From Anniella stebbinsi (lineage: Eukaryota > Chordata > Lepidosauria > Squamata > Anniellidae), in contig JARDYH010000002.1 of assembly GCA_029215795.1 (NCBI GenBank), forward strand, positions 60,055,001 to 60,119,000: a stretch of 64,000 bases of DNA, read 5' to 3'. This document shows positions 34,396 to 46,135 of the stretch, piece after piece. The position numbers and the translations under genes are program-made. Position 1 is the first letter of the stretch. Each line of letters starts with the position of its first letter. The notes beneath the pieces are model-generated. The model was not told the DNA's origin and ran no database searches. It saw only the letters and a list, made by a program, of their open reading frames with translations.

Positions 34396-34910
34396 GTAGG
34401 CTGCATGTGTGAAATCTGCCTGAGAGTAAGGAAGCTATATGTAAGGACATATGTGAGAACATCTGCCCAAAATTTGCCTCTGATGAGTCCACTGATTATT
34501 TCCTTTCAAAACTTGGGGAAATGTTGAAAGTCTTTTATTAGAAAAGAATGTATTTACTCAGTTTTAATTACTAGATAAGAGTGAAGGCATTAGGTTTGTT
34601 TATTGGCATGATATAAAACAAATTGCTTAAGCCAACTGAATTGCACAAAATGGTATGTAACTTGGATGCTTGTATAGTTTTTGTATGTAAAGCTTGAATT
34701 GGCCCATGCAGTGTGCACTTGCATGCAATAACAGCACCCTACCACCCATTCAGACTGGAAGCAGGAAGAGAACATGTTCTTGGCATTAATTTCTGTTCCT
34801 CTATCTGCCTCTGGGCAAAAAGGTTTTCCTGATGTATTTATCTATTAATAACAACTGCCTTTTTGTTTGATTCATAATGTCTATCTCAAATATATTTATC
34901 AGTTAAGACT

Positions 34911-35005
34911 GACAGTGCAATTCTGTGCATCTTTACTCAGAAGTAAGTCCCACTATGCTCAATGGGGCTTACTCCCTTGTATGTATATGTAGATTGCAGC
35001 CTTAG
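34911..35005. repeat. Palindromic MITE (AGTAAGTCCCATT family), near full
   Basis: GCAATTCTGTGCATCTTTAC and GTATATGTAGATTGCAGCCT at the ends; centre AGTAAGTCCCACTATGCTCA, opposite ATGGGGCTTACT. Confidence 0.7.
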
Positions 35006-35854
35006 GCTCCATATATCATGATCCACTCCAGCTTTATTTCTCTTCAAAAGGTGTTTTGTAAAATATGCATATAGGTATATTGACACGTTTGATGTGGCTG
35101 TTGCACAAATCACAAGCAGCATCCTGCATAAAGTCAGTTTTCTTAATTGGAACAAAAATGATGGGAAAAATAAACTTTTATTTTGTTAAACCCAACATAA
35201 ATATGTAGCTGCTGTTACATATATAATCAATTGTATACTACAGCAGAAAATTGGAATACAAATGCCTTTGTAATGCACACACAATTCTTCTATGCTAAGA
35301 CCCACCCACCTTGTAAGAATTATATGTTTTAAATGAATTATGTCTAGAACATAGTCTTAGAGGTCTGGATAGGACTTGAAGGTCACCTTATTCAGTGCTA
35401 CCCTAAAGCAAGATCTTCCAGTTTGAACTGAAATGGATTAGACAGCTGTAATAGAAATGATCAGCAAAAGAAAATAGATCTAAATTAAATTAGCCCTTTC
35501 TGTTCTCATATGAACTGATTTATTTCCATAGTTACGATCAAGTTTCTCTGTTATAAATTACCATTGATAAATCTGATCATAATACAAAGAGAAATCTTTC
35601 AGTCAAATGGGATAAAATAAATTGATTTGGGGTATGTCTCTCTATCTCCCCTTTCCCCTTTATTATTTCTCTCCCTGACCCCATTCCATTTTCTGCTTTC
35701 CATCTTTGCTTTTTAAAGGTTACGTCCTTTCCTGTTCTCATTGACAAGTTACCCCTCCCTTCCAGATTGTCCAGACAGCAAATTCACAAAAGTCAGGGTG
35801 GGTAGGAGAAAAGGAAGCACTGGATGTGAACAAGAGTATGTTATATTCTTCGAT

Positions 35855-35917
35855 GTGAGCAAGGCCATTGGCTGGGTTGGGCTGGGTGCACACGTGACTG
35901 GAATGTGGTTGTATTGG
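35855..35917 (+). promoter_or_regulatory. APC: APC promoter 1A: two ATTGG boxes and a CACGTG E-box
   Basis: ATTGG (inverted CCAAT) at 35867-35871, CACGTG at 35891-35896 inside CACACGTGACTGG, and ATTGG again at 35913-35917. Human promoter 1A, as I remember it, has the same series: ATTGGCTGGG, then GCACGTGACCG, then ATGTGGCTGTATTGG. The USF-binding E-box and CCAAT box are known to drive human 1A. The stretch here has few CpGs. Confidence 0.8.
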
Positions 35918-36000
35918 CTTTGGCTCTAGCGCAGACACTGAATACAGGAGGTACTGGGTGTTGAAGACTGAATGGAGGTGCAGTCGGTGTCGGAGATGGG
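35911..36000 (+). other. APC: APC noncoding first exon 1A
   Basis: The sequence matches human exon 1A as I recall it, from GTATTGG at the start to GAATGGAGGTGC, TCGGAGATGGG and the donor |GTAGGT at 36001. The start is set by analogy with the human transcript. It would be joined to exon 2 at 43558. The exon holds the ATG of an upstream ORF (35972). Confidence 0.82.
35972..36000 (+). other. Upstream ORF, first segment (exon 1A)
   Basis: The ATG at 35972 opens a frame of nine codons and two bases in exon 1A. After splicing to 43558 it continues for 16 more codons to a TAA at 43604-43606, passing over the APC ATG (43576) in another frame. It has 25 codons in all and begins MEVQSVSEMG. The human 1A leader, from memory, has a frame of the same length that begins MEV-SEMG-type residues and ends at the same place. 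It is likely to reduce translation of the main frame. Confidence 0.65.
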
Positions 36001-37724
36001 GTAGGTTTACATTAGCATTGCATTCCTGTTAAAAATGAGCAGTGCACATTATCTGCGATGGTATTGTCCGATCTGGCTACTGCATGACAAAGGTAGCTTG
36101 GTTCTTCATCCCTGCCTCCCCTGTTCAGCTTTTACAGAAAGAAACTAGGAACTGGTTCCTAAGGTTCTGATCCATGTTTTTGACAATGGGAGGAGGAGGT
36201 GATGGTGAGCGTTGGCGGCAATAGAAAAAGGATGCTTTTGTAACATGAAAAAGGCTGTTTTAAAGGTTTGACATAGAAACAAGAGGAAAATAGTATCTTA
36301 GGAGACGGATAAAGGGCAACAAAGAATGAAACAGATTCATTGCTTATTGGAATGAGAACTGAGCCCATTGAAATCCTCCCTTCTCCTTCTCCTCCTCCCT
36401 CCTGTCACAGTAGCAGAAGCCAGAGAAAGGGACACAAAGCAGCGGAGATGCCTTGATTTGAATCTAACAGCCCCACAATGCAAGGGCTGTAGGGGGAGGA
36501 TGAGGAAGGTATTGTAGAGAATGGATTATTGTAATTTTGAAATGTTAAGATTTGCTTTTGGATTGTATGCATGATATTGCAAAGCCATGAAGGCTCCCTG
36601 CTGAAAATGCTGCGAAATCCCAGTGCCTTTGTTAGTGACATGATGTGTTGCTGGCATTTCTGCGGTTTACTGCAGCAGCTTTTGCTCCTTTACTGAAAGA
36701 AAAAAAGCTGCATAGAGACGAGAGCTTCTGCTGCACTGCTGCACCAGGAATGCATAAAGCAGTTGCCACCCCTAAAAAAGCAAATGCTGAAATGTAAACT
36801 AAAGATGAAAGAAAAGGAAGAGACTGATATTCATCATCCACCCAAACCTTCTGATGAGTTATTCAATTCTGGATACTGTTAGTAATCTTAATAAATTATG
36901 TATGTGGTAGTGCCTCCTTTCTTTTTCCTTGTCAGATGCAGTTTTTAATGTAATAATTAGGACAGCTTTGATACATCACTGTGGAAGAAAAATGGAAATT
37001 CTACTTGAGCATCAGCAGCATTAATACAATAATACAGCAGTGTAATAATATTAAATTAAAATTAATTTTAAATTAATACCCAGTAATATAAGCATCAAGC
37101 AGTATTTTAAAGATGACTTGTTCTTTGAAGTGAATTAACCAGACAATTCTTGGAATTTTTCCATTTATTCTGTGCCTAAATGCTAAATCTAAATATTAAA
37201 AGTGTGTGTTCTGGTATTTGCCAGTTTTTATGGGAACATTTTTTTCAAAGCATTGCATACTTCAATTTTGTGGGTTTCCCTGTTTTAACTATATCAACTA
37301 ATGATTTTGCTTACTGGTAAAAATAATGAGTTGGATTCATACTTGTCGTACTTAAGAGAGGACATTGAAATCTGCATGACTCGAAGTTGGTCATTATGAC
37401 TTGACCCATTGATTTCAATAGGTCTATGCTAAGGATAGATTTCAATAGGTCCATGCTAAGGATGACTAAGTCTAGATAAAACTCATTTTACCACTAGTCA
37501 AGAGCATTAGATTTGGATCCAATCTTATGTGGCTTAAAAAACTACATATAGTAAGAATTTTTTCTGCTTAATATGTCAATTTTTTTCTGAAGTCTTTAGT
37601 TTTATTAATAAACTACAATGTCTTAATTTTTATATCAAAGGATAGTAGGCTTGTGAATATTTGACCTTCCTTTAAATATCTGTGATATATGCAATTTTAA
37701 ATAGGTTAAATGGAACAGAATTCG

Positions 37725-37795
37725 GCTGCAATCCTGTACATACTTACTGGGAAATAAGTCCCATTGAACACAATGAGGCTTACATGGGGCCTGCA
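37725..37795. repeat. Palindromic MITE (AGTAAGTCCCATT family), partial
   Basis: GCTGCAATCCTGTACATACT, then AATAAGTCCCATTGAACACA and ATGAGGCTTACATGG. Confidence 0.6.
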
Positions 37796-39659
37796 TGAAA
37801 AATGCATTCCATAAAATATGATTTTGACAATTTATGCTTTAAGACACAAATAAGTACTGAGTGGGATTTGAAAAATTAATTTATTGTTGAAACAGATTAC
37901 TGTATGGTGGCAATCCTGTTATTGTAGAGAACTAGTGCTGATATGACTTCTAAATACTAACCATTTCCCACTGTCTTTTGTTATGTGAAGGCCCATTGAG
38001 TTAGATCACATGTGATCTTGGAAGTAATGATGTTTTTAGTAATAGGTGTTTTTAGTAATAGGTCTGGTTTAATACAATTCCATGTCTTCCCAATATGTGA
38101 ATCGTGCTTTCTTAAGGAGAAAGAGGACAGGTTAGAACTCTTACCTGAATCATGTGCATACCAGACCTACTTTTTATGTCTTGATTTGGGTCAACAAGCA
38201 TAGCACTGACTTGACCACTCCCATTCTGTCTCCCAACCATCATGTCACAGATGACTGAGTGGCTCTTCTTGGCTTCATGTTTTGCATAGCTACATTTGAA
38301 AAAGTTCCTTCTCACTCCCATCCCAACCATCAGGAAAGTTTGAGAACCCCTGATTTAAACTTCCCAATAAACCATCCTTGAAACTACATATTGTAGGGTA
38401 GTCACTTAACTTCCTCTCTGTTTACTTGCACAAACCCTGCACCTCTGCTGGCTGTATGTGAGCTCTCCCATTTTCTTTGTGAGAAGAGAAGAAACAGCAG
38501 TGTTGTATATGGCTGCTGCCAGGCTGGACACTCTCTGTAACGAGTGAGATCGTGAGACATGGCGATCCTGCAGAAGTAGCAGCCATAGCGTACACTATGT
38601 CCATTGCAGAAACACAGCAGCGTATTATGGCTGAGAGAGGTGAGAGAGAACAGACGTTGCGGATGCTGGTCTTTGCTCATGCTTTCTTCTCTCCCTATGT
38701 TAAGAGAGGTAGAGAGTTCACATGCAACAGCATTTGGAGGCTGATTTTACTCATCACAATTGACCAGATATGTGACTATCTGCAAGGATGAAAGGCAGCT
38801 CTAAATATAATAAATATTTTTGAAAGCTGTATTAACTTAAAATAAATATGTAAATGGTGTAAATTGTTGTGTTTCGGAAAAAGAAATCAAAACATAAAAA
38901 ATACATTACAAGAAAAGTTCACTACAAGATGCTAGTTGGCTATGAGCAAACTAGCATCATTGGGCTTTCTGGTAAGAGTTGTGCAATGGATAGTGTGTTG
39001 GTCTTGGAATAGAGGAAGGGTGTTGAAATTCTTTCAGGCTCAGAGCTGGATTCTATTACAGTGAAGCTCTTGGGGGCCACATTCTAGTGGTGGGTGGGGC
39101 CAAAGACAAAGGAGGCAGGTCCAAAGGAGGAGGAGTCAAAGTACTACAAATACTGACATATTTTATCTTAAAGCTCTTACTGACAGTAACAAAACCTTAG
39201 GTGAGGCATTTCAACCTTTCAGAATGGGGGAAATGTACAAAACCCATGAAACCACCACACAATTGGTGGTTGTAGGGAAAGGGAGTAGGATGAGGGGAAG
39301 GCAGTGTTCTGCACCCCTGGATAGGGAAATGTGCATTCATATCTTCACTCAAATGGAGACAGGCAAGGCATATAATAAGAAATCTAAAATAAGAAGGTCT
39401 TGTTTTAGTTTCCAAGGAGAACATATTCACATGAGAGCTTTTCAGCGGTATAATTAACAAGTCAGCTAAGACTCATCTACTCTGGGCTTCATTCTGCTTC
39501 TTCCAGTATACTCACTAGTCTTGTGAGGCCTCAAACCCTTTACTCAGGAAAAACTGAGCCTCATGAAAAGATAGCTGAGGGTAATTTCATTTGAGTTTTT
39601 GAAGAATACCCTGAAGAGAGAAACATTACCATAGGTTGGATTGAGAATTCCTCAGAGCA

Positions 39660-39755
39660 GAACTCCACATTTAAACATGCTCACTAACCATTTGCTGCAA
39701 AAGGGTTAGCGGCCTGAACATGGCTTAGCGTGTTGTCTGAACAGGCCCAATAAGT
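39660..39755. repeat. Half copy of the GGCCTGTT MITE
   Basis: AAACATGCTCACTAACCATT, GCAAAAGGGTTAGCGGCCTG and GTGTTGTCTGAACAGGCCCA match the element at 23424-23613 in part. Confidence 0.65.
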
Positions 39756-40499
39756 ATCTTTTCCAAATCAACTGTGAAGCTAGTAAAGCTGTGCCAATAC
39801 CTTTGGTCCCTGTTTCTGCCCTTCAGTTGATGTTGTGTTTTGCTTTCAAAGTTTGTGTGAAATCTGCTTCTGTTATACATGAGCTGGCACTGTATAGTGG
39901 CAAGGCAATGGATTGATGGGGGCATTGATAATGTGTATTGAGAACAGCAGTATTTGTTAAAGCTGGCCTGGTTATTATGAACATTTGTTTGTTTTGCTGC
40001 TTCTTTGGTTCATTTTCTTTAGGCTTGTCTGCGACACAAGATTTTAACAGGGTTAATTCGCCTGTGTGTTAGGGCAGGGTGGTTGACTCCAGAATATCCT
40101 TTGTGCTATCACTCATAATTAAGATCACTTTGTTTACAATTTACATTATACTCCACTCTACTGCATAGCCTCAAGCTTGATTGCCTTTGACCCTGTGTGC
40201 TTTCCTCCATCCTCTGCCAGAATTGTCTTCAGTGATCCATACACTCTCAGGTCATCTCTTTCTAGTCCTCTTTAGTTTATCCATTTTTGAGACATTTTAA
40301 CAGAAATTTATCGATGAAATGTCTCTTAGGTTCTGTTTGTCACAGCCAAGGAAAATTTCTGTCTCTCTCTGTCTCTCACGCACCCCCTGTTCCTTTGGAT
40401 CTATTGAAGCTCACATTTGAAAATGTTGAGAGAATACTAGATACTGTGAAAGCTACCACATGTACTCTGAACCCTTGCCCATTATGGCTGATGAAAGCC

Positions 40500-41915
40500 A
40501 ACTGAAATGAACTTGGGGGGCTTCTAGCCAGAATTGTGAATATCTTGTTGGAGTAGACCTAGTCTTATCTTGCAGTGATCCATCCATTCCTCAAGAAACC
40601 ATCTTTATGTAAGGAATGTGGCCAGGGTCAGGCCTGTGTCCAACCTTCTCTTTTTAGGTTACATGGTAGAATTTTTGGTAGAGAGCCACTCCAGGTGATC
40701 CTGGATAAACATTCTTTTCTTTAATCTATTTCAGTCAGACTTATGGCCTGGGTAATGATGATCCCCATCTTAATACTGATAATAGCAACGTGGCTCTAAT
40801 CTTACTGGACCTTCTCAGAGCTTTTGATATGGTGGATTGCATATTTTGTTTAATTAAATCATCTTGAACTTTTAGTTGGGATGTCAGGGCTGATTCTCCA
40901 GTAGGCTTGTCATGAGAGAAGCCACTTTGACCCTGTGATAGTTGAAGGGTGTTCTACAATGCAGAGTGTTGGCACCGGTGCTATTAGCATCTGTATTAAG
41001 TTTCTTTGAAAGATGACTATAGCTTTGTAGTGAGGTATCATCAATAGGGTGGTGATTGTTTCTGCATTTCTGTGACCAAGCATCTGGGAGCTACTGACTT
41101 GGTGCAGAACTGCTGCTTGGAGCTTGGACTGATCAATAAGGACAAACATTCTGAAGTTGAATCCAGATAAATTGGACATGATGTTGGTGAGGCACCTACA
41201 GGGGTTGGCTTGCCTGTTGATTGGTTAGGATTGTGGTTTCCCTGTCTGAATAGGTACAGTGATTTGGAATAAACAGGTTAAATTGGATGCCAGATATGTT
41301 TTTTGCCAACTGCATTTATTGTATATGTTCTAAGACATTTTTGGGAGGGGGGAATTTTGTTACTCCGATCCTGTATTTTCTAGGCATGATTACTGCAATG
41401 TGCTCTGTGCAAGGCTGCCCTTGAAGACTCAGAAGCTTCAGCTAGTGCAAAATGCAACCACCCACCTCTTTATTGATATTGGGAGGTGTGAACTTACTCA
41501 TCCTATGTTAAATTATTTATACTGGCAGCTACCACATTTCCTGGCCCAATTCAAACTGAGAACTGTTCACATTCTGAGATCCACATACCTCTTGGACTGT
41601 CTGTCTGCATATTTGTATACACCAGTTTTTCCACATAGGACCTTTACAATAGTGACTCCCAAGACTGTGGAGTAATCTTACCCTAAGGTGCAAGTTTGCA
41701 ACTCTTTGGTTGCTTTTAGAAATGGTTGAAAACTGGGTGTTGTTGGCCTGTCAAGTAAAAATGAGTTGGAACTTGGTGTCTGGTGTTATTTCTAGGGTTC
41801 GTTTTATGGTGATAGAGGGATGTGTGTGTGTGTGTGTGTGTGTGAAAATATTTTATCTATGGTAAGCTGTTGTAACCTTATGAAAAAGTGGACTATAAAT
41901 GTTTTAAATAAATAT
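40500..41915 (+). mobile_element. L2-type LINE fragment
   Basis: The plus strand encodes decayed RT: LILLDLLRAFDMVD (motif A) near 40800, LKLNPDKLDMMLV near 41155, then DYCNVLCARLPLKTQKLQLV and QNATTHLF near 41390-41470, and LYWQLPHFLAQFKLRTVH near 41520. It ends in a 3' UTR with GTAAGCTGTTGTAACC and AAATAAATA near 41910. Many stops and shifts show that it is old. A (TG)n run lies at 41820-41846. Confidence 0.75.
41820..41846 (+). repeat. (TG)n microsatellite
   Basis: About 13 TG units in the L2 3' UTR. Confidence 0.9.
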
Positions 41916-43575
41916 CTCCCTTCACCTAGTATGATTGCACATTGTCTCAATGGTAAGAAAATATTGGGTTCTATTGAATTGAGGCAATGGTTTGCATAAT
42001 TACAATGTATGGTATTGGGAAATATCTTGCCTACAAAATTCTATCTATTCAAAGAAATACGTCTTGGCTATTTACTATAACAGAAAACCAATTTGTAGGT
42101 GCCTGTAGATTGTAAGGCAAAAGTTTCATTATTATGTTTTGAGTTTTTTACCGAAGTTGAAGAATTAATAGTTTAAGCTACAAAACCCAAATTCCTCTGT
42201 GCTGCAGGCCAGATCTAATTTATTGCATATCTGTGGGATATGCTTCCCCAGTTCCAAACAACTCCCTCCTCCCTCTCCCCTTTAAGACCATGTGCTTCTT
42301 TCAGCCCCATGTTTTCCTATTTTAACTATAGTTCCCCATATGGGAGAAGTCATTGAAATTTGCTGGACTGATAGGTTCTATAGGCTGGTTTTGTGCAGTT
42401 TAGACTATCTGTTGGAATGTGCCAGCTTAGTTAAACCTGACTACTCTTTCTGTTCTAACTAAACCTGATGTCACTTATATTTTCCACAACTGCATTATCT
42501 CCTTTTCTCATCCCATACTCTACTAATGTATTCTTGATCTGTCATCTTAATTACTATTGAAGAAAACCTGACTTCTGGGATAACAGAGGCACATGAATTC
42601 GATTAAAACCATAAGACCATAAAGGAAGCGTTTAGGGATCATGTCCTATGCACATTGTGAAGAAAAACGGCATAAATGAAATACTTGAATATGTTTTCCT
42701 GAAATCTTTTTGAAAGAAACTGAGGACGTTCAATGCTGAAGGTTTGTTACTTACCCAAATAGAAGAAAGCTTCGTTAAGCAAAACAATTACAATGGAAAA
42801 ATAGTTTAGTGGAGTTTAGGTTTAGGGCATTAAGCAAATCAACAGATGGTCATACACAAATGTATTCGCCAGAATGAATCTAGTTGAAATTCAACTAATG
42901 TCTACAGCCTCACACTACACACATGAGAGTTTTTATGCATTTGTAAGGTGCTGAGTATATGTGGTGGGACTTCTTTTACTCGGAAACAGCTTCCCACACT
43001 GCATTACAGTGTGATGTAGTTTGGGAAGTTGGTATAAACTGGAAGCTCAGTTGCAATGAAGCGATTGTTAGGTGGTCCTCTGGATTATGACTTTAGTTTT
43101 GAAAATGAGGTCTAAATACACTGCTTGCCTGTCTGGCAATGTATATACTATAATTTGGAACCAAAACTTCTTGAACTGTGAATAAATTGGTGTTGTCTGG
43201 AACAGGAGAATGTTTGTTTCATTTTGAAGCAAAGACATTGAAATCTAACTGGGAAAGCAACTGGGTACCACGACAATTTGTATTTACTTAGATATTACTG
43301 GAAGAAAGTATTTTCCATGATAATTTTAAACAAAACTTGTTTTTTTAAAAAATAAATAAATAAGTTGAAGGTACTTGAGCCAAAAATGGTTTAATACAGT
43401 TACATGTTCAGTAAAAATGTTTCTGTGGAGTATAAAAATGATTGTATTAATTTTTTTTTGGCTGGAAAATGAAATTAGTCAAGCATTCTTTCAAAATTCA
43501 CAATACATTCCTTGGAAAAGATGAAACAAAACAAATATTTATTCTTATTTGCTTTAGGTCCTGGGGTAGCCCAGA

Positions 43576-43710
43576 ATGGCTGCAGTGTCATATGATCAGT
43601 TGTTAAAACAAGTAGAGGCGTTAAAAATGGAGAACTCAAATCTTCGACAAGAACTGGAAGATAATTCAAATCATCTTACAAAACTGGAAACTGAAGCATC
43701 TAATATGAAG
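43576..43710 (+). CDS. APC: APC, coding exon 2 (residues 1-45)
   Basis: APC is the scaffold of the beta-catenin destruction complex and also binds microtubules. This exon begins at 43558 (after TTTGCTTTAG) with 18 bp of leader; a TAG in the main frame at 43567-43569 shows that translation starts at 43576. The product begins MAAVSYDQLLKQVEALKMEN and ends at a phase-0 donor, AAG|GTATAA. It is one residue off the human start as I recall it (V for A at position 4). This is the N-terminal half of the dimerisation coiled coil (about residues 1-57), with a leucine/valine heptad pattern. The 135 coding bases equal the human exon. Confidence 0.97.
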
Positions 43711-43861
43711 GTATAAAAATCATTTGAATTTAGTAGCACTTTGGGCTGTGGTCCAGATCACAAAGAGCCATAAATTTCTGTCATAGATGTCAGTAGCTAT
43801 CCAACCCTGTGCATTCAGATTATTCCCTCCCCCCTTACAAGATCCTAATTATGTTGGACCT

Positions 43862-43960
43862 AATTTATTTATTTAAAATATTTATACCCTACCTTTGCTT
43901 CCAAAAGTTCAAGACAGTTCGCAACAAGAACCATAAAATGCATGTGTTTACTGTCTACGA
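43862..43960 (-). mobile_element. LINE 3' tail fragment
   Basis: TTTATTTATTTAAAATATTT, then ATACCCTACCTTTGCTTCCA is the reverse view of an L2-type 3' end. Confidence 0.45.
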
Positions 43961-45621
43961 CAGAACAAACTACATTATATAGGAATTCATAGGAAGCACA
44001 GTGAATGTGATGTGTGTGATATCTATATATGTGATACAGTTTCTCAAGCAAAATACTTGGCAGATTTGCCAGATTCTGGTATGGTGCTTTCCTTTATCCG
44101 AAGGACCAAACTAAATATGGCATTCAATATGGCCAAACTAAATATGTAACGGTTTGTCCTTGCATGTTTTTTTAATCAAATAGGTGGGGATCCCATGCAT
44201 GGTGGTGTTGGGAAATCTTTTTAACTCTTTCTCTTCTTCATAGCCCCAATTAGACTGGGCACTTTCATGCCTGCTATTTGCAAGTTTCCATTGGCACCTA
44301 TTGGAGATTTCTTCCCATTGCAAATAAGAGGTGCAAGAGTCCTGATTCGTTATCAGGACTGCAGAGGAGACAAAGGGATAAATCCCCCCATCCCTGTGCC
44401 ACAGGCCTTCTCACATCTGCTATTTATTTTTCTTTATAAAAAACACCCAACAACTGTCACATCTAATTTGGCCTTAAGACATCACCCTCACATTAAGCTA
44501 GGGTTGTGGGAGCAACTACCACCTGGTTAGCCCTTGTACACATGGGAGAGCCTTCTCTATGCCAGCATTGCCAGGCAACTTTGGCATGTAGAGGAGGCAG
44601 TATGTCCTCATGTTGTCCTAGTGGCACCACCTTGTGTAGGGGGAGGGCAGACAGAAAAGGATTCAGTGCCCCTATCAATTTTGTTGGGTGCTGGTTCTTT
44701 CTCTCTTCTACTTTCCCTCCTCCAGTATTTTCTTCCTGGAAAACTGTGCGTAGTTGAAGCAATGCCAGCTCACCTCTATTTCAGGGAGGTTATAGCTAGG
44801 GCAAGCAGACAGGCAGCAAGTATCCTGTAAGAGGGGCAGTCTTCCTGGGACATCCACCACTGCTTGGTTGAAGAAAGAGAAGGAAGATGGCATTATCCGC
44901 TACACATACTTTCCTGTCCCTCAACTAAGTCAGCTGCTTGGAGCTGTTGGCCATCCCTCTGCCATGCTGAGCACTTTTGTATGTGCACCTTGTTGGGCTG
45001 TACATACTGGAAGCTTGATGTGGCCAAAGGAGGCAGGAGCTCTATACTACTATACTTATTTACATTTGTTTCTAGGCAGTGATACTGTTTATTGTTCTTG
45101 GTTTTCAAAAGTCATTGGTTTGAGGACAGACTCTTAAGCAGTTTAAAAGCTCTATATGTTGAAGCAAATTAGTTGGATAATCAAATAAATAAGCACATTT
45201 TGGGTAGATGATTTTATCTCTGCACAAAATAGGGTATTTGATTTGACAATAGGCTTATAGTAAAAAAAGAATAGTTATTTTAACTATAGAAGATAGTTGA
45301 TAAATGCAGTAGTACAAAATGGTTGTAACTATTTAATAGGAAAATATAATTCAAGTATATTTGTGCAATATTATGATTTTGTTCTAAGCTGTCTTTCTTA
45401 TAGACCCTGTCAATATATTTCAGGGCATTCAGCCTTTTCATAGTTGATGAACAGGCAGGTCTGTCCCTGTTTTCCATGAGATATAGAACTGTAGTACGGT
45501 CTAGTTTTTTTAAAAAAAATCCCAGATATGATTGTGCTTTAAAAACATAATTGCTGGCCTGAAATGTTCTGACAACCTAATGAAAGGAAGTCATGAAGAA
45601 GCTCAGTTTGATTGATTCAAC

Positions 45622-46135
45622 TCTTCAGCTCAGTTCAGATGACACATTAGGCAACGGAGGAGGGGGGGAACAATCGTCAGTTGTGTTGCTTATTGTGTCG
45701 TCTGGAGGGCAACACACAACGCACACACAACTGACAGTACGTTAATCAGGCACTTTAAACAACGGAGCAAAACAACGGGCTTGCACGTTGTTTAGCCCGA
45801 AGTCCCATTGTTTAAAGTGTCGTCTGAATTCAGCCCACCCTCTCTCCGTGGACTATTTGGAATAGAGTTCTGCTGCCTAGAGCAGCCAAAAAAACCCAGC
45901 CGCTCTATGCAGCCAGCAGAACTCCCTCTGTATGCTGGGATACGGCTGGAGGACACACGGCTGGAGGAGAGGCTGCAACCAAAATGGCTGCCACAAGTTC
46001 CTTGCAGCCGGGGCGTTTGCTGGTTCCGAGCAGTGCTGGCTGCAGAGTGTCGTCTGTGGAGCTCCTCCTGCCTAACGCATGGTCAGTACGTTATTTACCC
46101 CTCTGTTGCTTAATATGTCGTCCGAACTGAGCCTT
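45622..46135. mobile_element. MITE with CTCAGTTC-GA-GACA ends
   Basis: The ends are GCTCAGTTCAGATGACACAT on the left and ATATGTCGTCCGAACTGAGC on the right, nearly perfect inverted repeats of about 28 bp. Inner parts are CpG-rich with GTACGTTA twice (about 45738 and 46086) and GTGTCGTCTG three times. The size is 0.5 kb; no transposase is encoded. A hAT-type non-autonomous element is the best reading. Confidence 0.75.

Larger units (their letters stand above)
21309..35910 (+). other. APC: Intron between exon 1B and exon 1A of APC
   Basis: About 14.6 kb of AT-rich DNA that holds only transposon remnants (listed separately). Stretches with nothing recognised are 21330-22100, 22790-23420, 23620-24255, 24390-25430, 28570-30475, 30730-31720, 31810-32990, 33035-34200, 34400-34910 and 35010-35855. 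Confidence 0.6.
36001..43557 (+). other. APC: APC intron 1A to 2
   Basis: 7.6 kb with donor GTAGGT and acceptor TTTGCTTTAG. It holds MITE fragments, small tandem duplications (27 bp at 37415-37467; 17 bp at 38031-38063) and an L2 fragment (40500-41915). The stretches 36010-37400, 38070-39650 and 41940-43540 show nothing I recognise beyond decayed repeats. Confidence 0.7.

Noticed and set aside
38552..38791. 79-codon plus-strand frame near 38.6 kb as a gene
   Set aside because: There is a competing open frame on the other strand in the same place, and no homology; it is likely to be a repeat fragment.
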